Source: CADCWN01 sp046328475
GTDB lineage: Bacteria > Chloroflexota > Chloroflexia > Thermomicrobiales > CADCWN01
Direction: 5' to 3'
DNA: 64,000 bases
Assembly (NCBI GenBank): GCA_046328475.1
Contig: JAXLWN010000021.1
Span: 32,363-96,362, forward strand
Positions 36,843 through 47,597 of the stretch are shown one piece after another; position 1 is the stretch's first letter; the number at the start of each line of letters is the position of its first letter. The position numbers and the translations under genes were made by a program. The notes beneath the pieces are model-generated. The model had not been told where the DNA came from, made no database searches, and saw only the letters and a program-made list of their open reading frames with translations.

Positions 36843-38772
36843 CCCCGCCGTAAACGTCACCCACCAATCGCCGTGCGTCTTGCCCTCTTGCGCCGTCAGC
36901 ACCAGTCGGTAAACGCGCTCACCCCATACCGGAGCCAAACGCGCATCATCAATCGCGATTCGTTCCACGGCAACGGTGAAGAGCTTCGGGTCATAGTTGA
37001 TGATCAGCGGTCGTGTCGGCGTAGCACAGCGAATCTCCCCCGGCGTGACAACATCGGCCTCGTCGGCCAGCATCAGATGCAGCGCCAGGCTCGTCGGCGG
37101 TGCCGCGAGGTAGAATGCGTCATGGAGCACGATGCGGGGCGTGTCCCCGCGTTCCAGGCGCAACGTGCGCTCACAGTGATACACCCAAGCCTCACGCGGA
37201 TACGCCCAGGCGATGTCGAGTTCCAATTCGGCGGCATCTTCGCCCAGCGTCGCCACCACCTCCCGCGCCGCGAACTCCCGCCCATCACGCTGCTCATAGC
37301 CATTGATGACCGGCAGATTGTGATACCCGCTCTGCATCGTCCAGATCGAGTAGCGGTCCGCGCTGAACGTCTGCCGCGTGTAAACCCCCACCCCCACATC
37401 GATCACCACCGGCCGACCATCCAGCGCCACGATGAAGCTCCCGATGTCGTTGTGGTTGTGGCTCTCCGCGTTGTGCCCCCCCTTCGCCGCCAGGAAAACA
37501 GCCCCGTCGCCTCCCCCGCCCGCTCCCGCGCCGTCAGCACCTGAATGCCGTCGAGCCACGCCTCGCGCACCAGCGGCATCGCCGCAGCCGCGCTCCGCCT
37601 CCGGCACCGGCGCGTGCAACGCGCGCAGAATTCGCTCGAACTCCCCGCCGCGCCACTCGCCGCGCGTCTCGATCCGCGTCGCCGCCGCCCCCTGCGCCAT
37701 CAGCGCCCGGTCGCCGATGCGCCGACCATAGCCATAGACGAGCGGCGCATTGATCGCCACCCGCGCCGCGCCATCCGCAAAATTGACGTACCAATTGTCC
37801 GCGATGTGCGCCCGGTAGATGTACCGCCCGATCTCGCGCACCAGCGGCACCCCGAACGCATCCAGCCTGCCGTCACTCGCGCTCGCGATCAGATCGAGGC
37901 AATCGAACAGACTCCCCCCCGCGTGCCCCCAGTAGCTCGTCCCCTCGTCGCAGCCGCCATCGCTGTGATACCCGGCCATGAAGCGATCGATCCCCTCGAT
38001 CGCGCGCACCACCACCGCGTTGCGGGTCGCCTGGTCGCGCTCCAGCAGCAGATTCGCCGCCAGGATGTTCGAGTGGATCCAGGGATTCCAGTTGTTGACC
38101 ATCCCACCATGCGTCTTGCCGAGCCACCACCAGTCATCGATCTCGCGGTACGGGCCGAGCACCCGACCCCGCACCTCCCGTTCGAGCCGGTCAACCACCA
38201 CCGGCAGCAGCGCCGCCAACCGCTCCCCGACGAGATACTGCGTCCACGCCAGCACCGCGCCCGTCTCGGCCGCAAAGAGATCCACCACCGGATAGGTCGT
38301 ATCCGGCAACCCCTGCGCTCGGATAGCGCCCGTTCGGCGGCACCACCGGCGCGAAACGCGGCGCGAAACTGTGCGCCGGGATACACCACGAACTCTCCTC
38401 GCAAATCACCCAGATCCCATTCACAATCTCGTCCAGGAACCGCCCCCGCCCCTCCGCGCACTCCCCCAGCACCAACTCGACCAGCGCATGCCGCCGCGCG
38501 AAATAGTGCTCCTCGAACCGTCGCCGGTTCCCATCGCGCACAAACTCCAGAAACAACGTCGCGGGCAACTCCGGCCACACCATCCCCAGCCGCGCCTCCG
38601 CCTTCGCGATCATCTCCGCGCGCGTCTCAATCTCTAACCCCTCCCACCCCGCCCGATCCTCGACCGTGGGATAGGGCCGCCACACCCCATGCGGCAACAG
38701 GCTCCGTTCCACCAGTTCGGCGGAGAACATGGCAGTCAGCGGTCCTGACGGGCTCGCGGCGGGCGCAGTCAT
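36840..38772 (-). pseudogene. Heparinase II/III-like polysaccharide lyase, frameshifted
   Basis: Joined, about 640 aa with the toroid-plus-beta-sandwich layout. The first part (38772 to about 38320) covers MTAPAASPSGPLTAMFSAEL and the WPELPATLFLEFVRDGNRRR region. The second frame continues YPVVDLFAAETGAVLAWTQY, GGMVNNWNPWIHSNILAANL, and the heparinase motif GGHNAESHNHNDIGSFIVAL, whose His/Asn residues serve catalysis. One indel lies near 38315 and a compensating pair near 37500-37600. No signal peptide is seen. It probably degrades an acidic glycan and opens the surface-polysaccharide cluster. The start has AGGAG six bases upstream. Confidence 0.8.
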
Positions 38773-38851
38773 CGCTCACTCCTACGTGCAACACACCCGG
38801 TACGCTCAGGGACGCACCACATTGTCCTGGCCTCAGGTGCGCATCCTAGCC

Positions 38852-38915
38852 GCCGCAGGGCGGTTTCGTGGCGCGTGAGCGCCCTCAGGCGCGGTTTCAA
38901 CCGCCGATGCACCCA
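38852..38915. repeat. Three-hairpin GC repeat, diverged copy T4
   Basis: CCGCC-GCAG-GGCGG, then GGCGC-GTGA-GCGCC, then GCGGTTTCAACCGC. Same three-stem order as the copies at 26558, 41087 and 45764. It lies in the divergent gap between the heparinase-like and membrane-protein genes. Confidence 0.45.
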
Positions 38916-39020
38916 ATCAACCGCCAACGTACCCTGACACGCATCCGGTACATTCGTACCACGGGCGGCGACAAATCGGTGTGGTACGATGGCAGCCACG
39001 CGACGAATGTTCGCCCTACG

Positions 39021-40958
39021 ATGGTGGGTATGCTCGGCTTTCTGGCCTCAATCCTGGCGCTCTTCGCGATGGGACTCGGCGGCGTCGCTGTGCTCCGGCG
39101 CTACGCCCCGGGCCTGACGCCGCTCGAAATCGTAGCATACGGCCTCCCGCTCGGCGTGGTGGTCGCCACCCTGGCGACGCTCGCCCTGGCGACGATCGTC
39201 GGCCTCTCCTGGCCCCTGGTCGTCGCCGTCAGCGCGGCCTGCCTGCTCGCCGCCTGGGCGGTCTCACCGGAGCGCGAGGCGACCGACACCCATCCTACCG
39301 ACCGTTGGGCGGCGTGGCGCACCCTGACCCCGGCCAAAATCGCGCTGCTGGCGCGCGAACGGCTCGGCCTGCTCCCGCTCGCCATCCTGGTCGGCCTGAC
39401 CCTCCGCTGGGTCTGGGCCTGGAAAGATGCCTTCACCTACACCAGAACCGGCCTCGCCGCGCGCCAGCTCAACGTCTGGGGCGACTGGGCGCTCCATCTC
39501 GGCGACGTCACCTCCTTCGCCTATGGCGACAACTTCCTCCCCGAAAATCCCCGCTTCGCCGGCACCCCCTACCCCTACCACTTCCTCGCCGACCTGACCG
39601 CCGCCATGACCGTGAAGCTCGGCGTCGATCCAGCCTACTCGCTCGGCCTCCACACCTTCCTCTTCTCGGTCCTGCTGGCGCTCGCGCTCTTCGCCTTCGC
39701 GCGACGGATCACCGCCAGCAATCTCGCCGGTGGCCTGAGCGTCCTCCTCTTCCTCCTCGGCGGCGGCCTCGGCTGGCTCTTTACCCTGCGCGACATCAAC
39801 ACGTCGCACAAGTTCGCCGACACGCTCCTGCACCACGCCTGGGATTTCCAGCGCCACCAGGCCGGCCTCTTCCGCTGGGAGAATGTCTACGACTCGCTGA
39901 TCTCGATCCAGCGCGGCTACCTCTACGGCCTCCCCCTCGCCCTCCTCGGCCTCACCCTCCTGATGATCGCCGTCGAAGGGCGCGACTGGCGTCCCTTCCT
40001 CTCTGCGGGCATCGTCCTCGGCCTGCTGCCCTTCGCCCACCAGAGCACGCTGCTGGCCCTGGCCTTCGTCACGCCCTTCCTCGTCCTCCTCTTCCCTCGT
40101 TGGGAGTGGGCCATCTTCTTCGCCGCCTGGATCGGCGTCGCCGTGCCCCAACTCCTGGTCCAGCTCGGCGGCGGGCGCGGCGCGATCGCCGCCGCCCACT
40201 GGCAGCCCTGGTGGGTCGCCGCGCCCGATCCCTGGCCCTGGTTCTGGGTCAAAAACCTCGGCCTCTACCTGCCGCTCGCCCTGATCGCGCTCGGCAGCCG
40301 CTCCCTCCTGCCGCGCACCGGGCAACGCTTCCTCTGGGCCTTCATGCCCCTCTTCGCCGCGTTTAACCTCGCCATCTTCCAGCCCTGGGACTGGGACAAC
40401 AACAAGCTCCTGCTCTACTGGTTCCTCGCGGTCGCCATCCTCGTCGCCGCCCTCCTCGCGCGCACCTGGCGCGAGCAGCGCGCCGTCGTCACCCGCTTCC
40501 TGCTCGTCGCCGCGATCCTGACCATGACTCTCTCCGGGCTCCTCCTGAACCTCTTCCAACTCACCTCGCGCGACAGCTACGAACTCCTCAACAACGAGGA
40601 CATCGCGCTGGCGCAGCAGATCCGCGACAAAACCTCGCCGCACGCGATCTTCGCCGCCGGGTTGCAGCACAACCACCCCGTCCACGTCCTCGGCGGGCGG
40701 CGGGTGATGGTCGGCTACAACGGCTGGTTGTGGGTCCACGGCATCGACACGCGCCAACGCGAAAAAGACCTCCAGGCCATCTTCACCTACGGCCCGAACG
40801 CCCCCGCGCTCATCCGACAATACCACCTCAGCTATCTGGTCATCGGCCCCGGCGAACTCAGCGCCTTCAAACCGAACGAAGCCGCCATCCGCGCCGCCTA
40901 CCCCCTCGTCATCAGCACCGAGCACTACCACATTTACCGCGTCGATGGCGGCCAATAA
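39021..40958 (+). CDS. Polytopic membrane protein, GT-C-glycosyltransferase-like
   Basis: About 645 residues with 12 or more hydrophobic helices and a C-terminal soluble part (from about residue 560, ending TEHYHIYRVDGGQ). Features recalling GT-C enzymes and DUF2298-type proteins are an acidic and aromatic first loop (GDWALHLGDVTSFAYGDNFL), TPYPYHFLADLTAAM, and the C-terminal LGGRRVMVGYNGWLWVHG. GT-C proteins move sugars from lipid carriers on the outer membrane face. ATG 39021 or 39030 is chosen because the frame upstream reads through repeat sequence. It heads a cluster of glycosyltransferase genes. Confidence 0.7.
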   Translation: MVGMLGFLASILALFAMGLGGVAVLRRYAPGLTPLEIVAYGLPLGVVVATLATLALATIVGLSWPLVVAVSAACLLAAWAVSPEREATDTHPTDRWAAWRTLTPAKIALLARERLGLLPLAILVGLTLRWVWAWKDAFTYTRTGLAARQLNVWGDWALHLGDVTSFAYGDNFLPENPRFAGTPYPYHFLADLTAAMTVKLGVDPAYSLGLHTFLFSVLLALALFAFARRITASNLAGGLSVLLFLLGGGLGWLFTLRDINTSHKFADTLLHHAWDFQRHQAGLFRWENVYDSLISIQRGYLYGLPLALLGLTLLMIAVEGRDWRPFLSAGIVLGLLPFAHQSTLLALAFVTPFLVLLFPRWEWAIFFAAWIGVAVPQLLVQLGGGRGAIAAAHWQPWWVAAPDPWPWFWVKNLGLYLPLALIALGSRSLLPRTGQRFLWAFMPLFAAFNLAIFQPWDWDNNKLLLYWFLAVAILVAALLARTWREQRAVVTRFLLVAAILTMTLSGLLLNLFQLTSRDSYELLNNEDIALAQQIRDKTSPHAIFAAGLQHNHPVHVLGGRRVMVGYNGWLWVHGIDTRQREKDLQAIFTYGPNAPALIRQYHLSYLVIGPGELSAFKPNEAAIRAAYPLVISTEHYHIYRVDGGQ

Positions 40959-41086
40959 ACCGACGCAAGGCGCATCAATATCTCGCCATCACCATCACAG
41001 GGCTCGTGTGCGAAGGCGACCAGTGCTTGAAACCGCGCCAGGTAGGCCTTGCCGGACCGCGAAACCACCCTGCGTCGGTCGGACCC

Positions 41087-41140
41087 AGTCCGCGCAGGCG
41101 GACTTCGCGGCGACCGCAGTCGCCTTCAGCCGGGATTTCA
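41087..41140. repeat. Three-hairpin GC repeat, copy T2
   Basis: AGTCCGC-GCAG-GCGGACTT, then GGCGAC-CGCA-GTCGCC, then TTCAGCCGGGATTTCAATCC. In the gap between convergent genes; same design as the copies at 26558 and 45764. Confidence 0.75.
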
Positions 41141-41170
41141 ATCCAACGGCACCCCCACTCGCCCAAAGCA

Positions 41171-42328
41171 TCACGCTCCCAGCAACGCCGCAAACTCCGC
41201 CGCCCTGCTCCCCCACGTATGCTGCCGCGCGACCGCTCGCCGTTCCTCACGCCGCGCCCTATCCCCCGCTTCCGCGACCGCGCGCTCGACCGCCCGCACG
41301 AAGGCTTCCCCGCACTCACCCAACTGGCAAAGGTCGCCGAACTGCGCCAACTCCGGCAACGGCGTCGCTGCAACCGGCAACCCCGCCGCCAGATATTCAT
41401 AGAGCTTCACCGGGTTCACCGCGACCGTCAACGGCGACACCGCAAAGGGAATCAGCCCCACCGCGCTCGCCGCCAGGTACCCCGGCAACGCCGCGTGCGG
41501 GCGCGCACCGAGCAGATGCACATTCGGCAGCGCCGCCAAATCGCCCACCGGTGCCTCGACCGGCCCGACGAACACCAGCGACCACTCCGGATGCCGCCGC
41601 GCCAGCAGCACCAGGCTCTCCTGGTCAAGCCAGCGATCCAGCACCCCCACGTAGAGCAGGCGCGGCGCAGGAATCGCCGCCAGATCAGCCGGAATTGCAG
41701 GCGAGCCCTCGAACACAGTCAGAAAAGAATCGGCCACCCCGTTCGGGATCAGTCGCACCGTTCGCGCACGCCCCGCCCACTTCTCGCGCAGCACGTCGCT
41801 CGTCACCACCACACAATCGCACCGCGCCGCCAACCTCGCCTCCGCAGCCACAATGTTGCGGCGGCGACGCTCGCCCTGCGGAAACGCCGGGAAATCATCC
41901 ATGCAGTCGTACACCGCGACCCGCTCGCCCAGCTGCCCCACCCACGGCGCGGCCAACGGCCACCCCACCACCAGCGCCGGACGCCGAAAACCGAGCCGCC
42001 CCAACGCCCGCACCAGCCCAGGCCGCGCCAGCCGGTGCCCCGCGCGATTCAGCCCCGCCGACGCCATCGTCAGCGGCAGCCCGGGCGGCGGCCTGTACGA
42101 CCAGAGCTGCGGACCCCGCTCGACCAGCCCGCCGCGCCACGCCACCGGCTGACGACGCGCCACGCGGCGCAGATTGCCCACCACCGAATAGGCCACCGGC
42201 TCGACCACCAGCACCCGCCAGCCGCGCGCGGCAAACGCCGCCGCGAGGTGCTGGGGCCGCTGCACGATCGACTCCCAGCGGTGCGGCGCGAGATAGATCA
42301 GGTCGCCCGATGCGTCAGCTGCGGTCAC
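41171..42328 (-). CDS. Family 1/4-like glycosyltransferase
   Basis: 385 residues with a GT-B fold. The N-terminal domain begins LIYLAPHRWESIVQRPQHLA, a form seen in glycosyltransferases that follow a membrane-associated acceptor. The C-terminal nucleotide-sugar domain has RLLYVGVLDRWLDQESLVLL and SPLTVAVNPVKLYEYLAAGL, with the Glu of the EX7E-like region. It probably adds a sugar to a lipid-linked glycan in the cytoplasm. It overlaps the upstream wecB-like gene by 14 bp and is the promoter-distal gene of a minus-strand operon. Confidence 0.85.
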   Translation of the reverse strand: MTAADASGDLIYLAPHRWESIVQRPQHLAAAFAARGWRVLVVEPVAYSVVGNLRRVARRQPVAWRGGLVERGPQLWSYRPPPGLPLTMASAGLNRAGHRLARPGLVRALGRLGFRRPALVVGWPLAAPWVGQLGERVAVYDCMDDFPAFPQGERRRRNIVAAEARLAARCDCVVVTSDVLREKWAGRARTVRLIPNGVADSFLTVFEGSPAIPADLAAIPAPRLLYVGVLDRWLDQESLVLLARRHPEWSLVFVGPVEAPVGDLAALPNVHLLGARPHAALPGYLAASAVGLIPFAVSPLTVAVNPVKLYEYLAAGLPVAATPLPELAQFGDLCQLGECGEAFVRAVERAVAEAGDRARREERRAVARQHTWGSRAAEFAALLGA

Positions 42329-43430
42329 GGGCGTACCGCTCGATCACCGCCGCGATCCGCTCCGCCGCCCGCCCATCCCCGAACGGATTCGCCACCCGCG
42401 CCATCGCCGCATACGCCACCGGGTCGCGCAGCAACCGCTCCGCCTCCCCCACGATGACCTCGGGATCGGTGCCGACCAGCCGCGCCGTCCCCGCCTCGAT
42501 CGCCTCCGGGCGCTCCGTCTCCCGCCGCATCACCAGCGTCGGCTTGCCCAGCGACGGGGCCTCCTCCTGGATCCCGCCCGAGTCGGTGATAATCAGCGTC
42601 GCGCGGGCCATCAAGTGCGTGAACGTGGCATAGTCGGCGGGCGGGATCAGGTGGATCCGCTCGTGCCCCCCGAGCATGCGCCGCGCCGGTTCCTGCACCT
42701 GCGGGTTGAGATGGACCGGATAAACCAACTCCGTGTCGGGATTCCGCTCCACAATCGCGCGCAACGCCCCGAAACAGGCTTCCATCGGCGCACCGAAATT
42801 CTCGCGCCGGTGCGCCGTCACCAGAATCATCCGCTGGTCGTCGCGCAAATATGGCAACGGAGGCGGCGCGGTGGTGTTCACGATCGCCAGCAGCGCGTCG
42901 ATCGCCGTGTTCCCCGTGACGTGGATCGCCCCCTCCGCCACCCCCTCGCGGCGCAGCGCCGCCGCCGCCCGCGCGGTCGGCGCAAAGTGCCAGGTCGCGA
43001 GCACCGTGGCGAGCCGCCGGTTGATCTCCTCCGGGAACGGCGAGTAGCGGTCATCCGTCCGCAGCCCCGCCTCGACGTGCCCGACCGGGATGCGCGCATA
43101 ATACGCCGCCAGCGCCGCCGCCATCACCGTCGTCGTGTCGCCTTGCACCAGCACCACGTCCGGACGCTCCTCCGCCAGCACCCCGCCCACCGCCGTCAGG
43201 ATCCGCGCCGTCAGATCGGTCAGCGACTGCCCCGGTCGCATCAGATCCAGATCCCGGTCCGGCACAATCCCGAACACCCCCAGCACCTGGTCCAGCTGCT
43301 CCCGGTGCTGCGCCGTCACGCACACCCGCGACCGCACCCCCGGCCGCCGCGCCAACGCCCGCACCACCGGGGCCAGCTTCACCGCCTCCGGCCGCGTCCC
43401 GAAAATCGTCAGCACCGTCAAGGGGGACAC
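42315..43430 (-). CDS. wecB: UDP-N-acetylglucosamine 2-epimerase (non-hydrolysing)
   Basis: 371 residues. Converts UDP-GlcNAc to UDP-ManNAc for surface polysaccharide. Family motifs: IFGTRPEAVKLAPVVRAL at the N-terminus, VVLVQGDTTTVMAAALAAYY, VGHVEAGLRTDDRYSPFPEE, ILVTAHRRENFG, and IITDSGGIQEEAPSLGKPTL. All active-site regions are present. The GTG start at 43430 has GAGGAG upstream. Genes on both sides are glycosyltransferases, supporting a role in glycan precursor supply. Confidence 0.95.
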   Translation of the reverse strand: MSPLTVLTIFGTRPEAVKLAPVVRALARRPGVRSRVCVTAQHREQLDQVLGVFGIVPDRDLDLMRPGQSLTDLTARILTAVGGVLAEERPDVVLVQGDTTTVMAAALAAYYARIPVGHVEAGLRTDDRYSPFPEEINRRLATVLATWHFAPTARAAAALRREGVAEGAIHVTGNTAIDALLAIVNTTAPPPLPYLRDDQRMILVTAHRRENFGAPMEACFGALRAIVERNPDTELVYPVHLNPQVQEPARRMLGGHERIHLIPPADYATFTHLMARATLIITDSGGIQEEAPSLGKPTLVMRRETERPEAIEAGTARLVGTDPEVIVGEAERLLRDPVAYAAMARVANPFGDGRAAERIAAVIERYARDRS

Positions 43431-43480
43431 TTCGCGCTCCTCATCGGTTCTAGATTCAAAGTCTCAAGTTGGCTAGCCCG

Positions 43481-43512
43481 ACTCAGCACTCAGCACTCAG
43501 CACTCAGCACTC
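43481..43512. repeat. Heptad tandem array, locus 11 (ACTCAGC)
   Basis: Four perfect ACTCAGC units plus ACTC, ending one base before the TAG stop (43514-43516, minus strand) of the glycosyltransferase. The unit is the same as at 47810-47841 and the complement-like form at locus 9. Confidence 0.9.
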
Positions 43513-43513
43513 G

Positions 43514-44446
43514 CTAATACCTCACCAACGCCCGATTATACGCCCCCCGCCGCCCCAGTCGCCCCAGATCCCGCCAGCGGGCACGCAACGTCCCCGGCAG
43601 ATGGCGCAGATTCCAGCCAATCGCGCGCGGGATGAGCGGACGCCAGGCCACCCCGAACTCGTCGTGCCCGCGCCAGAGCCGCCGCGCCACGTCGAGCGCG
43701 TAGAGCGGCAGGAAGAGCAGCAGCGCAGGCAGATCGAAGTTCTTCAGCACGAACCGGACCCGGTTGCGCTCCATCAGGTAGCGGTTGCGCTCCAGGCTGG
43801 TGCTCCCCAGCTCCTTATGCCGAATTTGCGCATGCGGCGTGTAGAGCAACCGATAGCCCGCCCGGATCATCCGCGCGCACCAGTCGGTCTCCTCGTAATA
43901 CGCCTCGTACTCCGGGTCCAAAAACCCCACCTCGTCCAGCACCGCCCGCTTGACGACCAGATTGTTGCCCGAAAGGTAGTGGACCTCCGTCACCGGGTGC
44001 TCGGCATTGGTCCAGAGCGCCCGCCCGGTGCGCGGATCGAGCAGCGGCAGCGTGAACGCGACCCGCCCCGGCTCATCCAGCGCCAGCACCGTGCCGGTCG
44101 TCCCGGCTACGTCGTCGGGCCGCGCCGCGTCGAGCAACGCCGCCAGCCAGCCGGGATCGGCGACCGTGTCGTTGTTCAGCAGCGCGATCCAGCCCCCCCG
44201 CGCCACCCGCAGCCCCAGCAGGTTCCCCCCGATGAAGCCGGTGTTACGCGGGCTCTGCACCAGCACCACCTCGGGGTGCTGCTCGCGCACCAGCGCCACC
44301 GAGCCATCGGTCGAGCCATTATCCACCAGGATAACCTCGTGCCGCCGGTACGTCTGCTCGCGCAGCGCGTCGAAGCATCCGGGCAAATACCCCCGCCCAT
44401 TCCAGTTGACCACGATGATCGAGACGAGATCCGGCTCGACGATCAT
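43514..44446 (-). CDS. Family 2 glycosyltransferase (rhamnosyltransferase-like)
   Basis: 310 residues, GT-A fold. LVSIIVVNWNGRGYLPGCFD opens the nucleotide-binding strand; LLNNDTVADPGWL holds the DxD-like metal site. HYLSGNNLVVKRAVLDEVGF and AYYEETDWCARMIRAGYRLL carry the acceptor-side ED motif. The resemblance is to dTDP-rhamnosyl/WbbL-type enzymes. ATG 44446 overlaps the stop of the upstream gene (ATGA), so the longer frame starting at 44518 is rejected. Part of the same operon as wecB, though a heptad array separates them. Confidence 0.9.
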   Translation of the reverse strand: MIVEPDLVSIIVVNWNGRGYLPGCFDALREQTYRRHEVILVDNGSTDGSVALVREQHPEVVLVQSPRNTGFIGGNLLGLRVARGGWIALLNNDTVADPGWLAALLDAARPDDVAGTTGTVLALDEPGRVAFTLPLLDPRTGRALWTNAEHPVTEVHYLSGNNLVVKRAVLDEVGFLDPEYEAYYEETDWCARMIRAGYRLLYTPHAQIRHKELGSTSLERNRYLMERNRVRFVLKNFDLPALLLFLPLYALDVARRLWRGHDEFGVAWRPLIPRAIGWNLRHLPGTLRARWRDLGRLGRRGAYNRALVRY

Positions 44447-45546
44447 GGCGTGCGCCGTGGCGCGCGACCGACCGCCTCCACGATCCGGCGCTCCAGTTCG
44501 CCGACCAGATCGCCCCACCGGTACTGCATGGCGAACGCGCGATAGTCGTGCGCCCCACGCTTCGCCTTCGCCGCATCGATCGCGGCATCCAGGTCGAGCG
44601 GCTCGGAGCCATCCCCCGCGTAATAGGTCACCATCTCGCCATACTGCCGGGTGATCCCCTCGTTGCGGTAGGTGACGACCGGCAGATCAGCCAGGAAATA
44701 TTCGAGGATCTTCAGCGGCATCGCGTATTCCAGCACCGGGTGGCGATAGTCGAACGGTACCAGCCCCACCTCGGCGCGCGAGAGCCACTGGTTGGCGATC
44801 TGCTTGTCCACCTCCGGGATCCAGGCCAGATTCGGGCGCGCGGCGGCGAAATACCGCGCCCGATTATCCCCGCCGCCGATATCCATCGGGCCGATCAGCA
44901 GGATGCGCCGCCGCGAGGCGAGCACGCTCTCCATGTCGAACCAGCGGGAGATGTTCGACAGCACCACCGCGTCAAAGACCTTCTCGGTCGGTAGCGGCCG
45001 GAACTCGTCGGGGTTGACCCCGTTGGCGATGAAGATCCCCTTCGGGTCGCGCCGCGCCGTCTCCTCCTGAATGTAGATATTGAACGCCGAATTGGCCGTT
45101 AGCCAGTGCATCCCGTCGAGGAAGCGCGCGGCGTCCACATGATCCATGTGCTGCGTATCATCCACATGGTCATAGGCAAAGGGGATCCCCAGCCGCCGCA
45201 CCACCGGCGCATACTCGGGCGCGAGCACGATCAGGAAGTCGAGATTCAGCCGCCGCAACTGGCTGGCGACGAGCGGGATCAGCCAGCGATTGCGCCACTG
45301 GCGACCGGCATGCTCGTGAAACGGCGGATAGAGCACCGGGCGCACGATGCCCAGTTGCGGCGAGGCCTGCCGCAGGTGCGGGATGCGCTGCCGCATCGCG
45401 GTCATCGTCGCGTAGCGACCCCGCGTGAAGTCGGCCGGCTCGATGTAGTAGACCGTGTGCCCGAGCGCGATAAGTTCCCTGGCGAACTGCTGCGGACGCT
45501 GCTGGATGAAACGCCAGCCGATCAGGCTGATGATCCCGATTCGCAC
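44443..45546 (-). CDS. Family 1-like glycosyltransferase
   Basis: 367 residues, GT-B type. Begins MRIGIISLIGWRFIQQRPQQ; the middle part has FAYDHVDDTQHMDHVDAARF and ANGVNPDEFRP. The C-terminal domain shows VGLVPFDYRHPVLEYAMPLK and ILEYFLADLPVV, the usual donor-binding Glu motif. Same subtype as the gene at 41171 (RPQ near the N-terminus), so probably related by duplication. First gene of the operon; no clear promoter seen. The next gene starts in its stop codon. Confidence 0.87.
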   Translation of the reverse strand: MRIGIISLIGWRFIQQRPQQFARELIALGHTVYYIEPADFTRGRYATMTAMRQRIPHLRQASPQLGIVRPVLYPPFHEHAGRQWRNRWLIPLVASQLRRLNLDFLIVLAPEYAPVVRRLGIPFAYDHVDDTQHMDHVDAARFLDGMHWLTANSAFNIYIQEETARRDPKGIFIANGVNPDEFRPLPTEKVFDAVVLSNISRWFDMESVLASRRRILLIGPMDIGGGDNRARYFAAARPNLAWIPEVDKQIANQWLSRAEVGLVPFDYRHPVLEYAMPLKILEYFLADLPVVTYRNEGITRQYGEMVTYYAGDGSEPLDLDAAIDAAKAKRGAHDYRAFAMQYRWGDLVGELERRIVEAVGRAPRRTP

Positions 45547-45763
45547 ACTTCCCGCCGCCTCCGCTCAGCCCAACAACCAGCCCGAGCGCCCTATCGTTCT
45601 ACCACCGGTCCAACCCCACCCCGGCATTCCGGTCCAATTGAACCAGCCACCCCGCCATTCGACAAGGAGATGGCGGGAAATACGCTGCACGAACGACGCA
45701 GCGCGAACGCAGCATTCACCCAGATTCGCACCTGAGAGCACGCTGCCGAAGAGTTCCCCCGTG

Positions 45764-45831
45764 AGCCCGCGCAGGCGGGCTTGGCGGCGACCCGCAGGCC
45801 GCCCCCAGCCCAGGGCTTCAGCCCTCGGGCC
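45764..45831. repeat. Three-hairpin GC repeat, copy T3
   Basis: AGCCCGC-GCAG-GCGGGCTT, a GGCGGC/GCCGCC stem, then GCCCAGGGCT-TC-AGCCCTCGGGC. The remaining 45547-45763 holds no visible gene or motif. Confidence 0.78.
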
Positions 45832-45861
45832 GCGTGGCCGGGCAACCATTGCGCAGATTGA

Positions 45862-47597
45862 CTACAGCCTCGTCCCAAACGCATCACAAAACACATGCTC
45901 ATTGAACGTCCCCCGAAACGGGGACTTACCCTGAATCTTCTCCACCACCGCGCGAATCACCTCGCGGCTCGGCGCGTGCGCGTTGATCAGCGTCTTCACC
46001 ATCGGCACGTCGATCAGGTGGTTGGGCAGCGATAGCGACACGAACACCGTCGGCACCTCGCGGACATACCACGGGATCTCCGCCGCCATCGGCGCGGACC
46101 AGTGGATGCGCACGGTCGCCTCCTGGGCGAACCCGCTCACATTCGCGAAGACAATCGCCGCGTCATACTTGTCGGCATACGCGGCGTTGGCCTCCTCGCG
46201 CAGCACCGTGTGGAACGCGACCCCTTTTTCACCCTCCGCGATCCGCTGCCGCAGATCCTTGAACACATGGACCTCGAACCCCGCCTCCTCCAGCGCCTCC
46301 CGCGCGATCTGCAAGTACCCGCTCGGGTCGGTGCCGGTGAAATCGGCCTGCCCGGTGATCCCATACAGCCGGATCCGCCTGTGCGTCTCGGGGCGCAGCG
46401 GCAAATTACCCTGCGTATCCTTGACCAGCGTCACGGTCTTGTCGGCGATCTCCGCCGCGACCGCGCGATGCGCGTCGCACCCCACCACGCCCAGCGCCTC
46501 CGGACCGGGGACCAGCGCCTCGCGCGGCGTCGCGTGCAGGCCAAGCGACGCCTTCAGCCCCAGGATCCGCTCCAACGCCTCCTGCAACCGCGCCTCGGTG
46601 ATCACCCCCTCGCGATAGCCGTCGAGCATGTAGCGGAAATCCTCCTCGGCATTCTGGAAGAAGAGGAACATGTCGCACCCGGCCGCGATCGCGCCCGGCA
46701 CCTGGTCGCGCCGCCGCTTCGCCGAGGTCAAACCGACCATCAGCGACGCATCAGTGAGGATGACCCCGTTGAAGCCGAGTTCGCCGCGCAGCAAATCCTG
46801 CAACAATTCGGGGGCCAGGGTGGCCGGCATGATCTCGTGGTCGGCGATGCCGGGGCGATACCTGCGCGACAACGCGGGCGCACCGATGTGCCCGGCCATG
46901 ATCGACTGCACGCCGTGGTCGATCATCTCCCGGTACACCCGGCCGAAACTGGCCTCCCACTCCTCCACCCCGAGCGTGTTCCACGACGTGACCACATGCT
47001 GGTCCCGCTCGTCCACGCCATCGCCGGGGAAATGCTTGATCGCGCAAACCGTCTTCGACTCGCTGATGCCGTCGAAGTACTCCTTCGCGCGCTCGATCAC
47101 CACCTCCGGCGTGTTGCCGAACGCGCGCGTGGCGACGACCGTGTTGCGCCAGTTCCGGTGAATATCGACGATCGGCGCGAACGCCCAGTTGCACCCAAGC
47201 GCCGCCGTCTCGACCCCGGCCACGCGCCCCATCTCGCGAGCGAGCGACTTGTCGGGGTGCGACCCGGCCTGCAAGTGCGTGCAGACCAGCGTGCCGTCAT
47301 CGATGCTCCCGAAGCCGCCCATCTCCGGATTCGAGGCGATCAGCAGCGGAATCTTCGACTTCGCCTGCGCGTAGCGGATGTGCGCCTGCACCGTCGCGGC
47401 GTCCGCCCCCGGTAGCGCATCCCGCCCACATGGTACGTGTCGAGGATGTGGTCGAGATAGCCGGGCGCGAACGCCACGTTGAGGTTGATGAACAGCTGCC
47501 CGATCTTCTCCTCAAGCGTCATCCCCGCGATGGTGCGCCGCACCCAGTCCGCCGCCGCCGCATCGAGAAAGAACGGCTTCGCCGTCAGATCGACCAT
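45862..47597 (-). pseudogene. Glycoside hydrolase family 3 (beta-N-acetylhexosaminidase-like), one frameshift
   Basis: The N-terminal piece (47597 to about 47410) reads DWVRRTIAGMTLEEKIGQLF ... TYHVGGMRYRG. The following frame continues ADAATVQAHIRYAQAKSKIP and stays open to the stop. GH3 motifs: CAIKHFPGDGVDERDQHVV (substrate-binding KHFPGDG) and NGVILTDASLMVG with the nucleophile Asp. A second domain (about residues 330-570) follows. Only one base is missing, in a run of five Gs near 47415, a classic homopolymer miscall, so the gene may be intact in the organism. It could trim GlcNAc from wall or surface glycans made by the neighbouring cluster. Confidence 0.85.
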